Below, piece by piece: positions 37,975 through 51,380 of a DNA stretch of 64,000 nt (position 1 is its first letter; each line of letters opens with the position of its first letter). Origin of the DNA: Bugulina stolonifera (lineage: Eukaryota > Bryozoa > Gymnolaemata > Cheilostomatida > Bugulidae); contig OW285187.1 of the NCBI GenBank assembly GCA_935421135.1, forward strand, positions 25,916,429 through 25,980,428, read 5' to 3'. Below the pieces are notes generated by a model. It searched no databases. It was not told where the DNA came from and saw only the letters and a program-made list of their open reading frames with translations. The translations under genes were made by a program, and so were the position numbers.

Positions 37975-38640
37975 AAGCTATTGCGGAATAACGAACCGTT
38001 TGTGCGGAATGTGGCAGGGAGTCTGGGATCTGGTGGCAATTGTGGTGAGTGGCTTGTTGATGATGTTATCATAGGAGGCTGACAGAGAAGGGTGGTGCTC
38101 TTCCTTCGCGAGGATGCGCATCAGAACATTCACTTTTTGGTCCTTTCTTCTCTTAAGCAGTGGGACCAGACCAAGTTTGGTTTTTGCTTCTTCTATACCA
38201 AACCTCTCCTTGATATTTGCAATGAATCTCACCGCTTGGTCCTGCAGCAGCTCAATACTAGAGATTTCTTGTTTGCAACAAGGATCCCAAGCAGCCGCCG
38301 CATACTCCAGGGAGGCAAAGCGCTTTGTAAGCTTGTAATTTAGCCTTCTTGGGAGCCCAGAAAAGTGCCCTCTTCACCATTCCCAGTTGTTGTTTTGCGG
38401 TTATAACTTTCCTCTGAATGTGTGCGGTAAATTTCATGTCAGCTTGGATTAGGACCCCCAGATATCGGACTTCGTCAACAGTGTCTAGTAACTGCCATCA
38501 AGTGAGTAGCTTAGGAAGAGGCCCTTGTTGTTGAACTGGATAATTTTACTCTTTTTTATGTTGAAGTCCATTCCCCATCTAACAGCCCAGCCGCTCAATG
38601 CTTATTTTTTAAATTTCTCTATTTGATTCTGAACCTAAAG
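37975..38640 (-). pseudogene. LINE reverse transcriptase 3' remnant
   Basis: Minus-strand frames, interrupted by stops, contain the C-terminal part of a non-LTR reverse transcriptase: NIKKSKIIQFNN (after the palm), then KRFASLEYAAAAWDP, SSIELLQDQAVRFI, and KTKLGLVPLLKRRKDQK near 38230-38150. Wording is jockey/CR1-like, as in the remnant at 6.6-7.8 kb. The 5' end is absent. Confidence 0.78.
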
Positions 38641-39629
38641 AAAGATTAGTAATTTGAATATAGTATATTAACTGTTAAACAATGTTTATAGAGACATAAA
38701 AGATTACAATTTTAACCAACAATACCTAAAGCAGCAAACTATTGCAGTTAATTAAATTAGTATACTTTTAAAGCACCTCAAGCAGATACAAAAATATGGG
38801 ATAACCATTATAGGAAATTGAACAGCGAAGAAAAAACTTGAGCAGAAACAAGATTTAGTCTAAGGACCTATAGTATAGTAAAAAACCTGACGTTGTCATC
38901 CGGAGTTGTCTTTTCTTATCCAAGCTGATGACTGAGACCAGACAACTCCGCGGACAAAGGGTCAAATTTACACGTACATTTTGCATGAAACTAAAGTGTG
39001 TATCCAGCAGCCAGAGTAATACATTTTGTTATCCAGTGCCCAAGTGATTTTCATGAGAGAATTCTACAATAATTTTTGATGTACTCTGTGGATGGCGGTA
39101 TGTAAAATTATACATTCTATATAAAATGGATGCAAGAGTCTAGCTGATAAGATAACCAAAGGGAAGTCAAAGAGGTTGCTACATAAACCTTTACACGCAA
39201 TAAATTTTCTGATATAAAATACAATGCATATTTATTTAAAATAAAATTTATAAAAATCTACTAGTAAACTAGTCTCAATATTAATATTATAATATAAACT
39301 TGGCAGAATGTGCATCAATTAGTTTGCGTCATACTGGTATTCTATTTATAAATATGAAACATGGAAAATAAAATTACAATATTTTTACAAAATATACAGT
39401 AGTGTACTCAAAATATTTAAATATAATCATATGCACATGTATGTACAAGTTCATATACAATAGACTGTTTCTGCATGACAAAGTTAAGACTTCATGCATT
39501 TTTGCAGACATGATATTCTTACAATAGCAGCATTGGGTATGAGTAGTAGGCTAGCGAATATACATAAGGAATATATATTAGTATCAAACTACCTGGGAAC
39601 TACTAGCAGCGAATTTGACAGTAAATAAA

Positions 39630-42600
39630 CTAATCTAACAAATCTAAAACTTCTGCAGCAAGTATTTCCTCTTCATCTTGAATTGGTTTCGATTCTCTGA
39701 GTGATACGTAACTCAGGTTAGGACATCTGGCTACAGATAATGAGAGGACAACTTCCACAGAGACTGAGCAGCCATCAAGCCATAAAGTTTGCAACCTCTC
39801 TAGGGTAAGTGATCCCAGGCCTAAAAAATAACAGTGTCAATGTTTGATGCCTGTTCAGTATCATGTATTACTGCTAATAACAATGATGTAGCATATAATC
39901 ATAATACATACAATACATGTGTAGATACTAAATCACAGGGTAGTAAGCCTACCATGATACTTTTCAATACAACACAAACCGGCAAATTATCAATGTATTT
40001 ATTATAGCACTGTTACAGTACAAGTTGTCTTCTTTTGCCAATAGGAGGCAACTCCAAAAATCCATGAATATGAACATTTAGCATAGTGTAATAATATTAG
40101 GTAGATGTGTACAGATATATTTACCTACAAAATGACGTAATCAAAAGAAACAAGATTTCATTAAAGTTGAAGGAAATGTAGAACCACCTTCCCCTGTAGA
40201 ACTACGAATTAGTATGTTATTAACGACATTTGTACTTTCTACATGTGCTACATTTACCTCTATCCGATATTTGAGTCCGGCATAGGCTTAGCAGCTCGAG
40301 GTTCTGGCAAGTAGCCAAGTAATCTCTAGTCATAAATGTGTCTGTTAGTCTACAAAGAGAATCAACTCTTGGAGCATAGTCTAAGGACAATATTCCCATT
40401 ACAGAGCATATGTAGTGTGTATACATGTAGCAGATACATGTACATGTATATGGAGATTTATAATAGGCCAATAAATATGATATGGATATACATGTATAAT
40501 AATAATGGAGTAGTATGTCGAGTAGTTGTAGCTGTGTTTCTAGAATATTCTAACAACTTACAGTGTGTCACTAATATTTAGCTTCCTTATCTCCGGTAGT
40601 TGAGTGAGGAACAGCATGTCATCATCAGTTAGCTCAACTCCCTGTAGCCCTAGAACCTTGAGGTTGGGCAGACTAGGTAATTGCTCCTTTAAACAGCTAG
40701 AACTCAGTCTAGTATGGGACACATCTAGCTCCAGTAGTCTATAATATATCCAATACAGTACATACAGAGACAACAATATTATTACTATTGCTGATAAATT
40801 CTAAATTGTAAGAACATGCATGTGTATGTACAATTTAATAGTGCAATACATAATACACACAGTCTGGTGAACATGGAAGTAGTGCTGGGCGGGTTTGATT
40901 CGGTCTTTTGTTGTGCTTTCAAAAAAACTGAATGATACTGCTTTTCCCCAATTTTGGAAAAAAGAACCGAATCGAATCGTTAATTTATTGCCAAATTTTG
41001 GGGGTCGTCACACTCTATATAAGTATGAGCACGAAGGAAACGCTGAGTAAAACTGCAACAAATCATCACTGAGTAACAACGATGGTGGCAGCTACATGGA
41101 AGTCTGAATGGCAAAGATGACATTGAATTACAAAGATTGAAACAGGCACAATATATCTGCACACATACGTGACACCAGTCATTACCCGAAATGGGCACGC
41201 TTAAGGGATAGATGCAATTTGAATATAAAAAGTGAAGCAAACCGCCGCATTTGGTTTCGGTTTCAATTTGGTAATTTCGAGGTTTTTGAAACCAAGAAAA
41301 AATAAAAACTGAATGATACTGAAACACCGTGCAGCACTATAAAACAAATTATGGAAATACACTATAGTGAAAGTGAGAGCAGACAACTTCCATAGCTATT
41401 TCTAACATTTTAGATTCTTCAACCAATAATAAACACTCTATCACAGGAGAACAAGACAAAAATTAACCTCAAGTAAGACTGCTTAGGGAACTGATTTCTA
41501 AGCATATTTAGTTCCCTATGCCTGTATTTTTTTCATTATATTGAAATCTATGGATTAAAACTCTCAAGGGTGATTGTATCTGATTAGAAAATTGGACACT
41601 CCACACCACGCTCACAATAAAATAATCATATAAAATAGTGGACAAAATGAAAGAATAGAGAAAGGTGGCCATAGATGCGTGCCATGTACGCAGTTGATTC
41701 AGTACTGAAGACAGGAAGTAGAAGCAGTATTATACTGGTTAGTGGATCTGTCCACTGTGATCGTGATTGAATAAAACACTCCACGATCCATGTACATGCA
41801 CTTTATGAAGTTAGTATAATACAAGAACTATTATCCCGAATCCACAAGCCCAGGGATAGTGTCATCAGGATTTGATCATAAATCTATTAGGAAGATTAGG
41901 AAATGATTATTACATAAATATTATATATTATAATTTGATGACACTATTAATATTCAATTCCATGTTACCATATTAGTGAGCTATACCAGCCTGGTAAGCT
42001 GGAAAATATGATCATGTTACTGAAAGAACACACATTCCAGTTTAGCCCTAACATGGACCTTATACCACAGTCACATACAATGTAGCTCCAACCAATGACA
42101 TCGTACTGCGTGTAGTTATTAATATTATTTACATTCCTATCATAATATTTTCTACCACACTGTATATTTGAGGTATTTATTTTGGCCCACATATATTGCA
42201 TGTATATACATTATATTGTTTCAGTTTATGTACTGTAAATACATGCAGAGTTCAAGTGCATTGGTCCACAACAGTTCATACAATCAATAATATATGTGAC
42301 AAGGAATAATGGAGTTGCTACATGATAGGATGTTAGTTCCTCAGACTAAGTACATACATACAGTGTAGTGGATACTGAAAGGGTTCCTAATTAAAATTTA
42401 GCCAAATCTTTTGTCAAACAAATGGTAGAGATTAGACTCGCTGCATTTGGTGCTAACCAATCAAAGTGTGACCGGCATGTTGGTCTTGGCCCAGAAAGTT
42501 CATATGATGTGCCGTTAACCCCAGCATGCAGCTACATAGAACCTAACAGAGCAAATGATTGCACTGTACCGCGCTGTATCACACTGTATCACACTGTACC

Positions 42601-45600
42601 ACACTGTACCGCACTGTATCACACTACACCACACTGTACCGCACTGTATCACACTACACCACATTGTATCACACTGTGTCACACTGTATCACACTGCATC
42701 ACACTGTATCACACTGTGTCACACTGCAATGGGATACTAGGTTATATTTACCCATGAAGAGGTTGGAGCAGCTCTACTAACACATCATCGTCAACCCATG
42801 AGTTGTTAGCCAATGAGATTGTCGTCAAATTTAAAGCTGAAAAAGAATCAATTTTAAATATGGGGAAAGAACCAAGTGTAAAACGGCATCACATTTATGC
42901 AGTTCTTGAAATATGATGTACCCTTACAGTGTTGGACCTATTATGATGTTCACACACTCTATTTGGATAACTAATAGCACGTCTACAGTCTACAAGTAAG
43001 AATATTACAATATACTGGTACCACTATATTAACTGAGTGAGTATATAATATCACTAAGTGTTGTTGGTGAATAAATATGTATTGTTACTACTTCCACATC
43101 CGGTGATATCATCTCTCATATTTAATAATACGTTGATATCTACATGTATGTATTTTCTTAACAATAACATCTACAAACTGTGTAGATTAAATAATATGGC
43201 TTACTTTGTTACAGATAAATAATGTTTTGTACTGCACAGATGATTGGGGCAATGATTTGTTGTTGTAGTTGTGACAATTGCCTTCCACCTCGGGATACAA
43301 TACGTACATGAACAGATATAATACGTACATGAACAGATATAATACGTACACGAACAGATATAATACGTACATGAACAGGTACAATACGTACATGAACAGA
43401 TACAATACGTACATGAACAGATACAATACGTACACGAACAGATACAATACAATACGTACATGAACAGATACAATACGTACATGAACAGATACAATACGTA
43501 CATGAACAGATACAATACGTACATGAACAGATACAATACAATACGTACATGAACAGATACAATACGTACATGAACAGATACAATACGTACATGAACAGAT
43601 ACAATACGTACATGAACAGATATAATACGTACATGAACAGATATAATACGTACACGAACAGATACAATACGTACATGAACAGATACAATACGTACATGAA
43701 CAGATACAATACGTACATGAACAGATACAATACAATACGTACATGAACAGATACAATACGTACATGAACAGATACAATACGTACATGAACAGATACAATA
43801 CGTACATGAACAGATACAATACGTACATGAACAGATACAATACAATACGTACATGAACAGATACAATACGTACATGAACAGATACAATACGTACATGAAC
43901 AGATATAATACGTACACAAACAGATACAATACGTACATGAACAAATACAATACGTACATGAACAGATATAATACGTACATGAACAGATACAATACGTACA
44001 TGAACAGATACAATACGTACATGAACAGATACAATACGTACATGAACAGATACAATACGTACATGAACAGATACAATACGTACATGAACAGATATAATAC
44101 GTACATGAACAGATACAATACAATACGTACATGAACAGATACAATACGTACATGAACAGATACAATACGTACATGAACAGATACAATACGTACATGAACA
44201 GATACAATACGTACATGAACAGATACAATATGTACATGAACAGATACAATACGTACATGAACAGATATAATACGTACATGAACAGATACAATACGTACAT
44301 GAACAGATACAATACGTACATGAACAGATACAATACGTACATGAACAGATACAATACGTACATGAACGTGTTAACTACAACATAAGCTCATTAAATGTAA
44401 TCAAAACTAGCTTCAGGAAGAATTAAATAGTTGGAAATGACATAATAATATAAGATTAACAGGAAATAAAGTAGTACATGTGTATATAGTAGAACATATC
44501 CCTTCTTTATACAGTAGTATTATATATCTAAGTTAGCGTTCCCTATAGACCTAAATCTATTCATCAAATCAGACCGCTTATAGAATTTACAATAAAACAT
44601 ACAGACCTCAATAGTTGAGATATAGAGGTCATAAGTATGGTATATATTATGTAGAGTACATATATGTAGAGTACATATATGTAGAGTACATATATGTAGA
44701 GTACATATATGTAGAGTACATATATGTAGAGTACATATATGTAGAGTACATATATGTAGAGTACATATATGTACTCTACATATATGTAGAGTACATATAT
44801 GTACTCTACATATATGTAGAGTACATATATGTAGAGTACATATATGTAGAGTACATATATGTAGAGTACATACATAGAGGTAATATATATATAGCGCATA
44901 GAGTACATTTAGTACATATAGCTAAAGGTAAATGTCACTTACACTCAATACGAGATTGTATATTCTGTAGTGGAATCTCTGATACCTTTACATTGAGATT
45001 ACAGAATGTGAGAAGAGGTAGACCTAGAGATGTAAATATCATAACACAGCGTATATTATTATCATACAATTGTATATGATATGCTTTACACATATCGTAA
45101 TACAATTACACATGATATACATTGTATGGAATACAAGATACATGTACATGTATGTAACACAGATATTGTAATACGGTGTATGTATATGATAAATGTAATA
45201 GAATGACAAAGCATTTCAAAAAGTATTTTAAAACAAAATGTGTATCCAGCTAAAATTCTTTATAAGATGTAACTCTAACAATATAGAACACATATATGTA
45301 ACACAATGTTTGTATGTAACACGATGTGTGTATGTAACACAATGTGTGTATGTAACACAATGTGTGTATGTAATACAATGTGTGTATGTAATACAATATA
45401 AGGGAATATGTGACATGCACTTTACAGTACACTAATACAATAGCACATGTAGTACAGCAACGTATTATACTTACTGAATATATACTGTAAGCTGATATGC
45501 CGACCCGCTATCTCTGTACCTTCCATATCCAGGTGTTCTAGCTTTATCAACTGACCTATTTCCTGTTCGATGGCAAGTGGCACTAATAAGTTCCGGCTCA

Positions 45601-48600
45601 ATGACAGACGTTTCAAACTCTGTAAATTCTTCAACCCGTAGAGAGTGGAAAGTTTCTAAAAGAGAAACATATCGTGGCCCCATCATGATGTAGACTATGG
45701 CATTAACTCAGTAATGGATAGGTGCTTCCATGGCTAGCTAATCTGTAATGGAATACCACTCAGTTCTGGTAGTGCAGAAGTGAGTAGTGCAGCAAATGCA
45801 AGCTACTGAGTGGTGGTTCACAGATAGAGAGGTCAGCGTACAACTATAATTCAACACTTCAAGCTTGGATAAGTGGTCAAGTGGTCAAGTGGTCAAGATG
45901 CACATGGTAAAACTCCTATCAACATCACCAGTTACACCGTACATAGACATATACACTCTACTATGTTGTCAGCTCACCGTACATTTAGCATAAGTAAGGG
46001 TAGCCTATACCAGGTATACGTACTGTTATTCCAGATATATCTAGACTGTGTAGGTTTGGATGTTGAGAAATAACTTTAAATATATTGTGAGGGTCTCGTT
46101 CTTCTACAGATGTGTAGGAAAGATCTAGAACTTCTAGAGCAGAGTCTTCACCATAGGAGAGCTGAGAGACACCTGCTGTTGTCACACGACCTATTCTTGA
46201 CACTGACAATGACTTCAGGTGCTTGAGACCTAGTGACACACATGCTGGTGGTTACATCACAATATGGCTGCTGATCTACTTGCAATAACCTACTACAAGC
46301 ATTGAACTTGCACTATTATGGACATGCATGTTTATCATAGACATGTATACCATGTGTGTATGTCAGACATGTGCCAAGCAGACAAATACTCAAGTCAAGA
46401 GTCAAGTAAGAGTATACATTCCCAATTGATAAAAAGTAATTTAGAGTCAACTCATCGGATGAAGCAAGTCAAAAGTAGAGTAAGAGTAAATAAACAGCCA
46501 TTTTGAAAAGTAAAGTAAGAGTCAAGCAACTAGTGCCAAAATGCTAGAGTCCGAGTAGAGTCAAAAGTACAGCAGTATGTCAAAGAGAATACCAATGGGA
46601 ATTTTGTATAACACAAATTTCTGATGTATACAAGTGTGACAACACACAATAGGTAATACTTAGTGTTAGATATGATTTTCTGTCAGTTATAGTAGTTCTG
46701 AGGAACAAAGGCTACTTCAAATTTGCACTATTGTTATAATGGTAGGTCTGTTTATCTATAAGCCTTTCAGCTTCTCTATGGTGGACAAGACTTATTACAT
46801 AATTACACCAAACCAATAGATGTATCATTGATAGCTGAGAGATTAGAGTAAAGTAAGAGTCAAGCATCATGCTTTGTAGGAGAGTAGAAGTAAAAGTCAA
46901 TTCCCAGCTTTCACACAATACAAAAGCACAAGTCAATTAAAAGTAATGAAAAGCTGTTGCTCGAGTTAACTTGAGTCGAGTAAAATGACTCGAGTGCCCA
47001 TCTCTGGTGTATGTGCATAAAATAGAATGACTTAGAGAATAGTGAGAATAGTGAGGAGACATGTAAGCAATAGCAACGTAAACAAATAAAAATATACCTT
47101 ACTTTATGAATGCTTCCATGCCCATTGAGCATACATTTACATGTGTGTTACTATAGCATGGAAATACACATGTAGTAAATCTCACTGTTCAAGATTTACA
47201 TACTCGCACTATGTACAGTTACACATAGGATAATATAATTACATACTTTATAGTTTGGTGATAACTAGTCATGTAAATATCTCGTTGACCTCTACTCACT
47301 TGTTTCTCACCTTTTATACGACAGAAGAGATCATTGGAAAGACCGCGGCAGCCAGCTAAACTCAGCGATGTTAGAGTCTTGATGGCTGAAATAGTACAGT
47401 CTTGACATATACCACAACATACACCATTATGTTGACAGTAAAATATTGGACACGTAGCTTAATAGCTGAACAACAGGTTCACCGACTGGCCGAAAGAGTG
47501 ATTAAAGACTAATGCTGACCAAGATAAACAAGGAATGTGCTATATTGAATTCATCAGTTGGCATTAAAAAGTTGGCATTGAAAAATCTGATGGACATGTC
47601 TTATTGTGGAACTACAATATCTCAAAGGGTCAGCATCACAACATAACAACTTCAAATCCGCTTTAAAGATCTGCAGAACACATCTAAATAAAAAATGGAA
47701 TTATATTACATATCTTGCATCTGCTTATAATTCCAGATGATGCTCTTAAAACAGAAAATGAACCAAGGGTCTATTTATAGTAGAGGAGAGAGGGTGGGTC
47801 GGTAGGACTACATGTATAGCATGGTGGCCATAGAATGTAAAGCGTGTAGTTAGATCAGCCAGTACACAGTGACTGCACACTAGCAAACCTTCATCGTTCC
47901 AGGAAACCAAGACAGTATACCGATTCATGTGTCCGATGGGCTAGGCAACTAGCTAGAGCCACAGGTCCAAGCCAAAGTCGGGGATTAGTTATGATCAGGT
48001 GTGAAAATCAAAGCCTTGGGCTGCTCATTAAAAAATTCCTTGCAGTGGAAATATGACATTTATAAGAGAGTAGCCAATCAGAAGTTGAATAGAATAGGTC
48101 AATCTCCTATCTTCTACTGATACCCAGCTAACCTACCTTGTATGTGTACCAGTGAGCTGTCTGTTAGGGAACTCATGTTATCCAGGGCTAAACTCTTCAA
48201 CTGTATAGACCTGAACAGGTAGAGCAGAAATATAGGGCTATTTACTTCATGTATAATGGTATAATGTACACATGCATGTATACATGTATTATTTACATGT
48301 AGGTATCTTATTATCCCTAATTACAGCAAATTGTAATATTTCAGTATATTGATAACATAAATAATCCCATTACATTCAATCAGTGTCAGTCATGTCAGGC
48401 TATACAAATATGATAACACACATGCATACACATGTAGTTCTAGTGTTCTGTTACATGCGTGTACTATCAATAGACATGTCTCAATAGCCTTCTTAAAAGT
48501 TCTATATTTTATACATATATTGTAATATCGATTCTATTAGACTGTATCAATGGTAAAAGAATAGTATACACATAGACAAACATGAGAGCATTTTTGGGTG

Positions 48601-51256
48601 AATTTTAGTGATGCACCCAAGTCCCAACACTTCCTAAACACGTTTGACAGGGAACACAGTGAACGATAGCCGAAAATGTGACTTACTAATTGGCCCATCA
48701 CACCACTCTACACTTGCCCGGTATCGCTATCAGGACAATACCACTTGACATTTGCTACCAGAGTGCTTGCTCAAAACGCTCTGTGTGTGTTTCCACCTTT
48801 ATATATGTGACACTTACCTTAGCCGGTGTAATACTGGGTTGGAGTATAGAACACAGCTGTGAGTGTGGGTAGACAATTCCAACTTAGTCATAGACCTACC
48901 AATATACAAGTAAAGTATAGAGTACATCAGCTGGTGTAGTAGGCCTACACTGTATACACATGTTTACAATATTTACAGTTGTTTTTGCTTACTGTATAAA
49001 ATACCACTTGACCAACTTATATAAAATAATGTGTATATTAGGCTACAACATTTACAGCAAACAAACAGTATCACACAAATGGACCTATTTACATGCACAT
49101 ACAGATGTAGACATGGATTACCTCTGTAGTAGATGTAGCATAAGAGTTGGACCAGCAATACCGTGATAAACTAGCCTCTGAACTATAGACCGGTAAAGGA
49201 ATTCAGGTAGTCGAAGTAGGTGGATATATTCACACTTTCCCTTAGCTATATGACTAATCAGCTTCTCTAAGGCTAAGTCCTCCAGTCTAAACAGTTGATC
49301 ATTCCTCAGCTGAAGGACATAGGAGTGTTGATCATCTGGTAAAAGGGAAACGTAACCATACTATTATAATTGTTATACATGCACATGTACGTAAATCTAC
49401 GTATGTACACTTGAGATGTAAATGAATACACACAGCGTAAGTGTGGATACAATATGCTGTAGATGTAGATGTAGGAACATAGATATGTAGGATTATAATC
49501 TAGGCCTACATATTATTACACCCATATTACCCTATAATAAACCTATCAAACTGACTCATCGAAATTTAATGAAACACCAGCTACAATTTTTGTCCAATTT
49601 CTAACTAAGGAAGAAGTAGCCATATCAGATTAGACGAATTAGTCAAGGGGCAAAGGTCACAGTCGATGTAATGTCATGCTGTAAGAATCAAGTGTCACCC
49701 AGCAAGTGTTTAGTACCATGTGGAAACATGGTAGACAGTTATCAAAAGATTACGTTCTATTTTTAAATTGGAGTATAACTCCTGGCTACCCTGTAAGTTT
49801 TTGAACTCCCCACGTATATTCTATTGATACGTATATTCTATCTATACGCCTAGCATTTCAGAATGCATATTTCTACAAATAGAATATTTTATGGTCAAGA
49901 TGCGAGTTTATTAGTTATTATGAACTTGCTCTTTCCAAATAATGATGCACCACTTCACCAATTTTTATCAAGATGCACTGAGCTGCTTGACTAATTGTCA
50001 ATAACTTTTTTGATCAAAAATATGAGTTTTTGTGTCAACTTTCTCTGCTTTCTGTTTCACCCTCAGATTATGGTTAATTTTGCAAACACTTTGGAGGAGT
50101 TAAACAGTCAACTAAACACCAGCAGTGGACTAAACAATTAACATAGGCCTAATACAATGAATATAATAATTATGATTATTCAATTAGTTAATCTGTGATA
50201 ATTCACACATATGGTCTATGGCATGAACTTCAGACCTTCATGAAGGATTCCACACGTTTTAGATTCAGATACTATAATCCAATTGTCATAAAGCTACTCT
50301 TTGTTATATTCACACATGTACATGATTGTATAGCGTGGGAGCTGACCACTGGTGTTGCAAAATACCAGCAGTTTACAGGCTAGCTATAAAATACTATGTA
50401 TAAATTGGTTGTCAAGTGTCTATTGTGGCCGTTTAGTGACTTCCTGGCATACCCTATCCCATGATGTCTCTGAAATTATTATAAGAATCTGGCAATGTGA
50501 TTATATTATTTGTCAACTGAGTGGTTATTTCTGTGTTACCAGTAGGGGAACCCATCTCCGGAATGTCCCCATCACCTTATTAGAATACTGTCTCCGTGCA
50601 ATCTAACTCAGCTATTAATATCAACAAAAGAAAGTGTAAGCCAAATTTTCAGTTGGATGGGGAAAAATTTTTAAAAATTGCAGATGTACGTGTGCATCTA
50701 ATGCAATACATCAATGTGTGTATGGAATGTAGTCTAAATATATTGGTCAAATGTGGTATCCGCCTAGGTCTACAGAGCATAATTATAGTAACTCCATACT
50801 AAAATAAATACCAATATTTATTCCTCTTCCAGCAGGAACGGATCACTTCCTGTATTTCAATCAACGTCTACATTGCACACGTGATGCTGTTCCATTTACT
50901 TTATTTTCATAAATTTACTTTATAAACATAAATTTATTATTATAACCTAATATTATTATTTTAATCTTAAAGTATAGTATAGATGTCCTAAAAGCAAACT
51001 AGCAATTGAAACCACCTTACACAGGCTTCATACATAGAGAACGAAATATCTGAAGTCAAGAAAAACCACAACTTCATACATCATGGCCCAAATAATTCAG
51101 TACCCAATGCCCATACCTTACTGCTGTGTGACAGTAAAAAGTTGTAGTAATGTATACTGATATTAACAAACCAGTGAGTCCATGAGATTGAAGAACACAC
51201 TCATAGGCCATCCTTCTGCGGCGCTTTGTAATGACGTCACGGATATCGCTGAACAT
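39630..51256 (-). CDS. Leucine-rich-repeat protein, 10 supported exons plus a tentative first exon
   Basis: Supported exons: 49335-49122, 48895-48818, 48210-48137, 47385-47311, 46229-46024, 45655-45475, 42836-42752, 40738-40562, 40349-40258 and 39820-39630. A tentative first exon, 51256-51172 (starting MFSDIRDVITKRRRR), has the right phase and would give 485 aa. The N-terminal part is helical (LRNDQLFRLEDLALEKLISH). From about residue 120 irregular LRRs follow one another: LTSLSLAGCRGLSNDLF, LEVLDLSYTSVEE, LHSLDISG, LKRLSLSRN, LEHLDMEGTEIAG, LLELDVSHTRLSS, LKVLGLQGVELTDDD, IRKLNISDT, LELLSLCRTQISDRG and LQTLWLDGCS, ending with an acidic tail (DEEEILAAEVLDLLD). The repeat style resembles AMN1, ZYG11 and F-box LRR proteins, which are often ubiquitin-ligase substrate adaptors, but I see no F-box, so function is open. 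The intron at 42837-45474 and the intron at 40739-42751 carry large tandem arrays. Confidence 0.82.
40880..41339. mobile_element. Inverted-repeat element, TAGTGCTG termini
   Basis: The left end reads TAGTGCTGGGCGGG; the right end reads CGTGCAGCACTA, its imperfect inverse. The phrase CTGAATGATACTG recurs inside each end in opposite context. The termini resemble hAT families, but no target duplication is clear. It lies in the LRR gene intron 40739-42751. Confidence 0.6.
42565..42726 (+). repeat. 10-bp tandem repeat (CACACTGTAT)
   Basis: About 16 copies of CACACTGTAT with variants CACACTGTAC, CGCACTGTAT, CACACTACAC and CACACTGTGT, ending 25 bp from exon 42752-42836 of the LRR gene on its downstream side. 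Long open plus-strand frames here are repeat artefacts. Confidence 0.92.
43297..44367 (+). repeat. 19-bp minisatellite, about 55 copies
   Basis: The unit is AATACGTACATGAACAGAT, with variants CGTACACGAAC and GATATAAT, plus occasional 24-bp units in which AATAC is doubled (ATACAATACAATACGTAC). The 24-bp units recur at spaced intervals, suggesting higher-order structure. It contains the palindrome ACGTACATG/GTACGT. All minus-strand frames and one plus frame are open across hundreds of codons, purely from repeat periodicity. It lies in the LRR gene intron 42837-45474. Confidence 0.96.
44648..44872. repeat. 15-bp minisatellite with inverted units
   Basis: The unit GTAGAGTACATATAT is repeated about 15 times, but near 44768 and 44798 two units are inverted (GTACTCTACATATAT), giving perfect palindromes such as TGTAGAGTACATATATGTAC with its mirror. 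Both strands read as open frames. Confidence 0.93.
45293..45400 (+). repeat. 18-bp tandem repeat (GTATGTAACACAATGTGT)
   Basis: About six copies of GTATGTAACACAATGTGT, later units changing AACAC to AATAC. It ends about 75 bp before the exon 45475-45655 boundary on the intron side. Confidence 0.9.
46364..47006. mobile_element. hAT-type MITE with AAGTC/AGAGTC interior
   Basis: The left end CAGACATGTGCC and right end (reverse complement CAGAGATGGGCACTCGAGTC) are imperfect inverted repeats. The 8-bp duplication GTGTATGT flanks it perfectly (46356-46363, 47007-47014). The interior mixes CAAGTC, AGAGTC and AAGTAAGAGTC arrays with a unique-looking centre at about 46610-46830. It lies in the LRR intron between exons 47385-47311 and 46229-46024. 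Confidence 0.85.
48640..48802. mobile_element. Fragment related to the 36.3-kb MITE
   Basis: The right part CTCAAAACGCTCTG and TTTCCACCTTTA matches CCAAAACGCTC and TTTGCACCTTTA of the element at 36282-36598, and GAACGATAG plus TATCGCTAT echo its interior. It ends 15 bp from the splice donor of LRR exon 48895-48818. Confidence 0.5.
49336..51171. other. Long first intron (or 5' flank) of the LRR gene
   Basis: Mostly unique AT-rich DNA. No exon with matching phase was found apart from the tentative one at 51256-51172. Open frames at 50195-50800 lack flanking splice sites that fit. Confidence 0.4.
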
Positions 51257-51380
51257 CATCCCTATTAACATAAGAACACTAAGATAGCAGTACCAATACC
51301 ACCACTGTCGGTTATCCTAATTGGAAACAAGTATTTCATAATTGTTTAAAACCCTTGAAATTTCGTTTTTTAGCAAAAAG

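Noticed and set aside
43187..44363. Very long minus-strand open frames (up to 384 codons, YLFMYVL repeats) and NTYMNRY-type plus-strand frames
   Set aside because: They are produced by the 19-bp minisatellite, which lacks stops in several frames at once; the sequence is intronic to the LRR gene.
44564..45079. Open frames reading VEYIYVEY or VLYIYVLY repeats on both strands
   Set aside because: Periodic translation of the 15-bp minisatellite, not protein coding.
43297..45400. CRISPR-like array
   Set aside because: The repeats are head-to-tail with no unique spacers, in a spliced animal gene.
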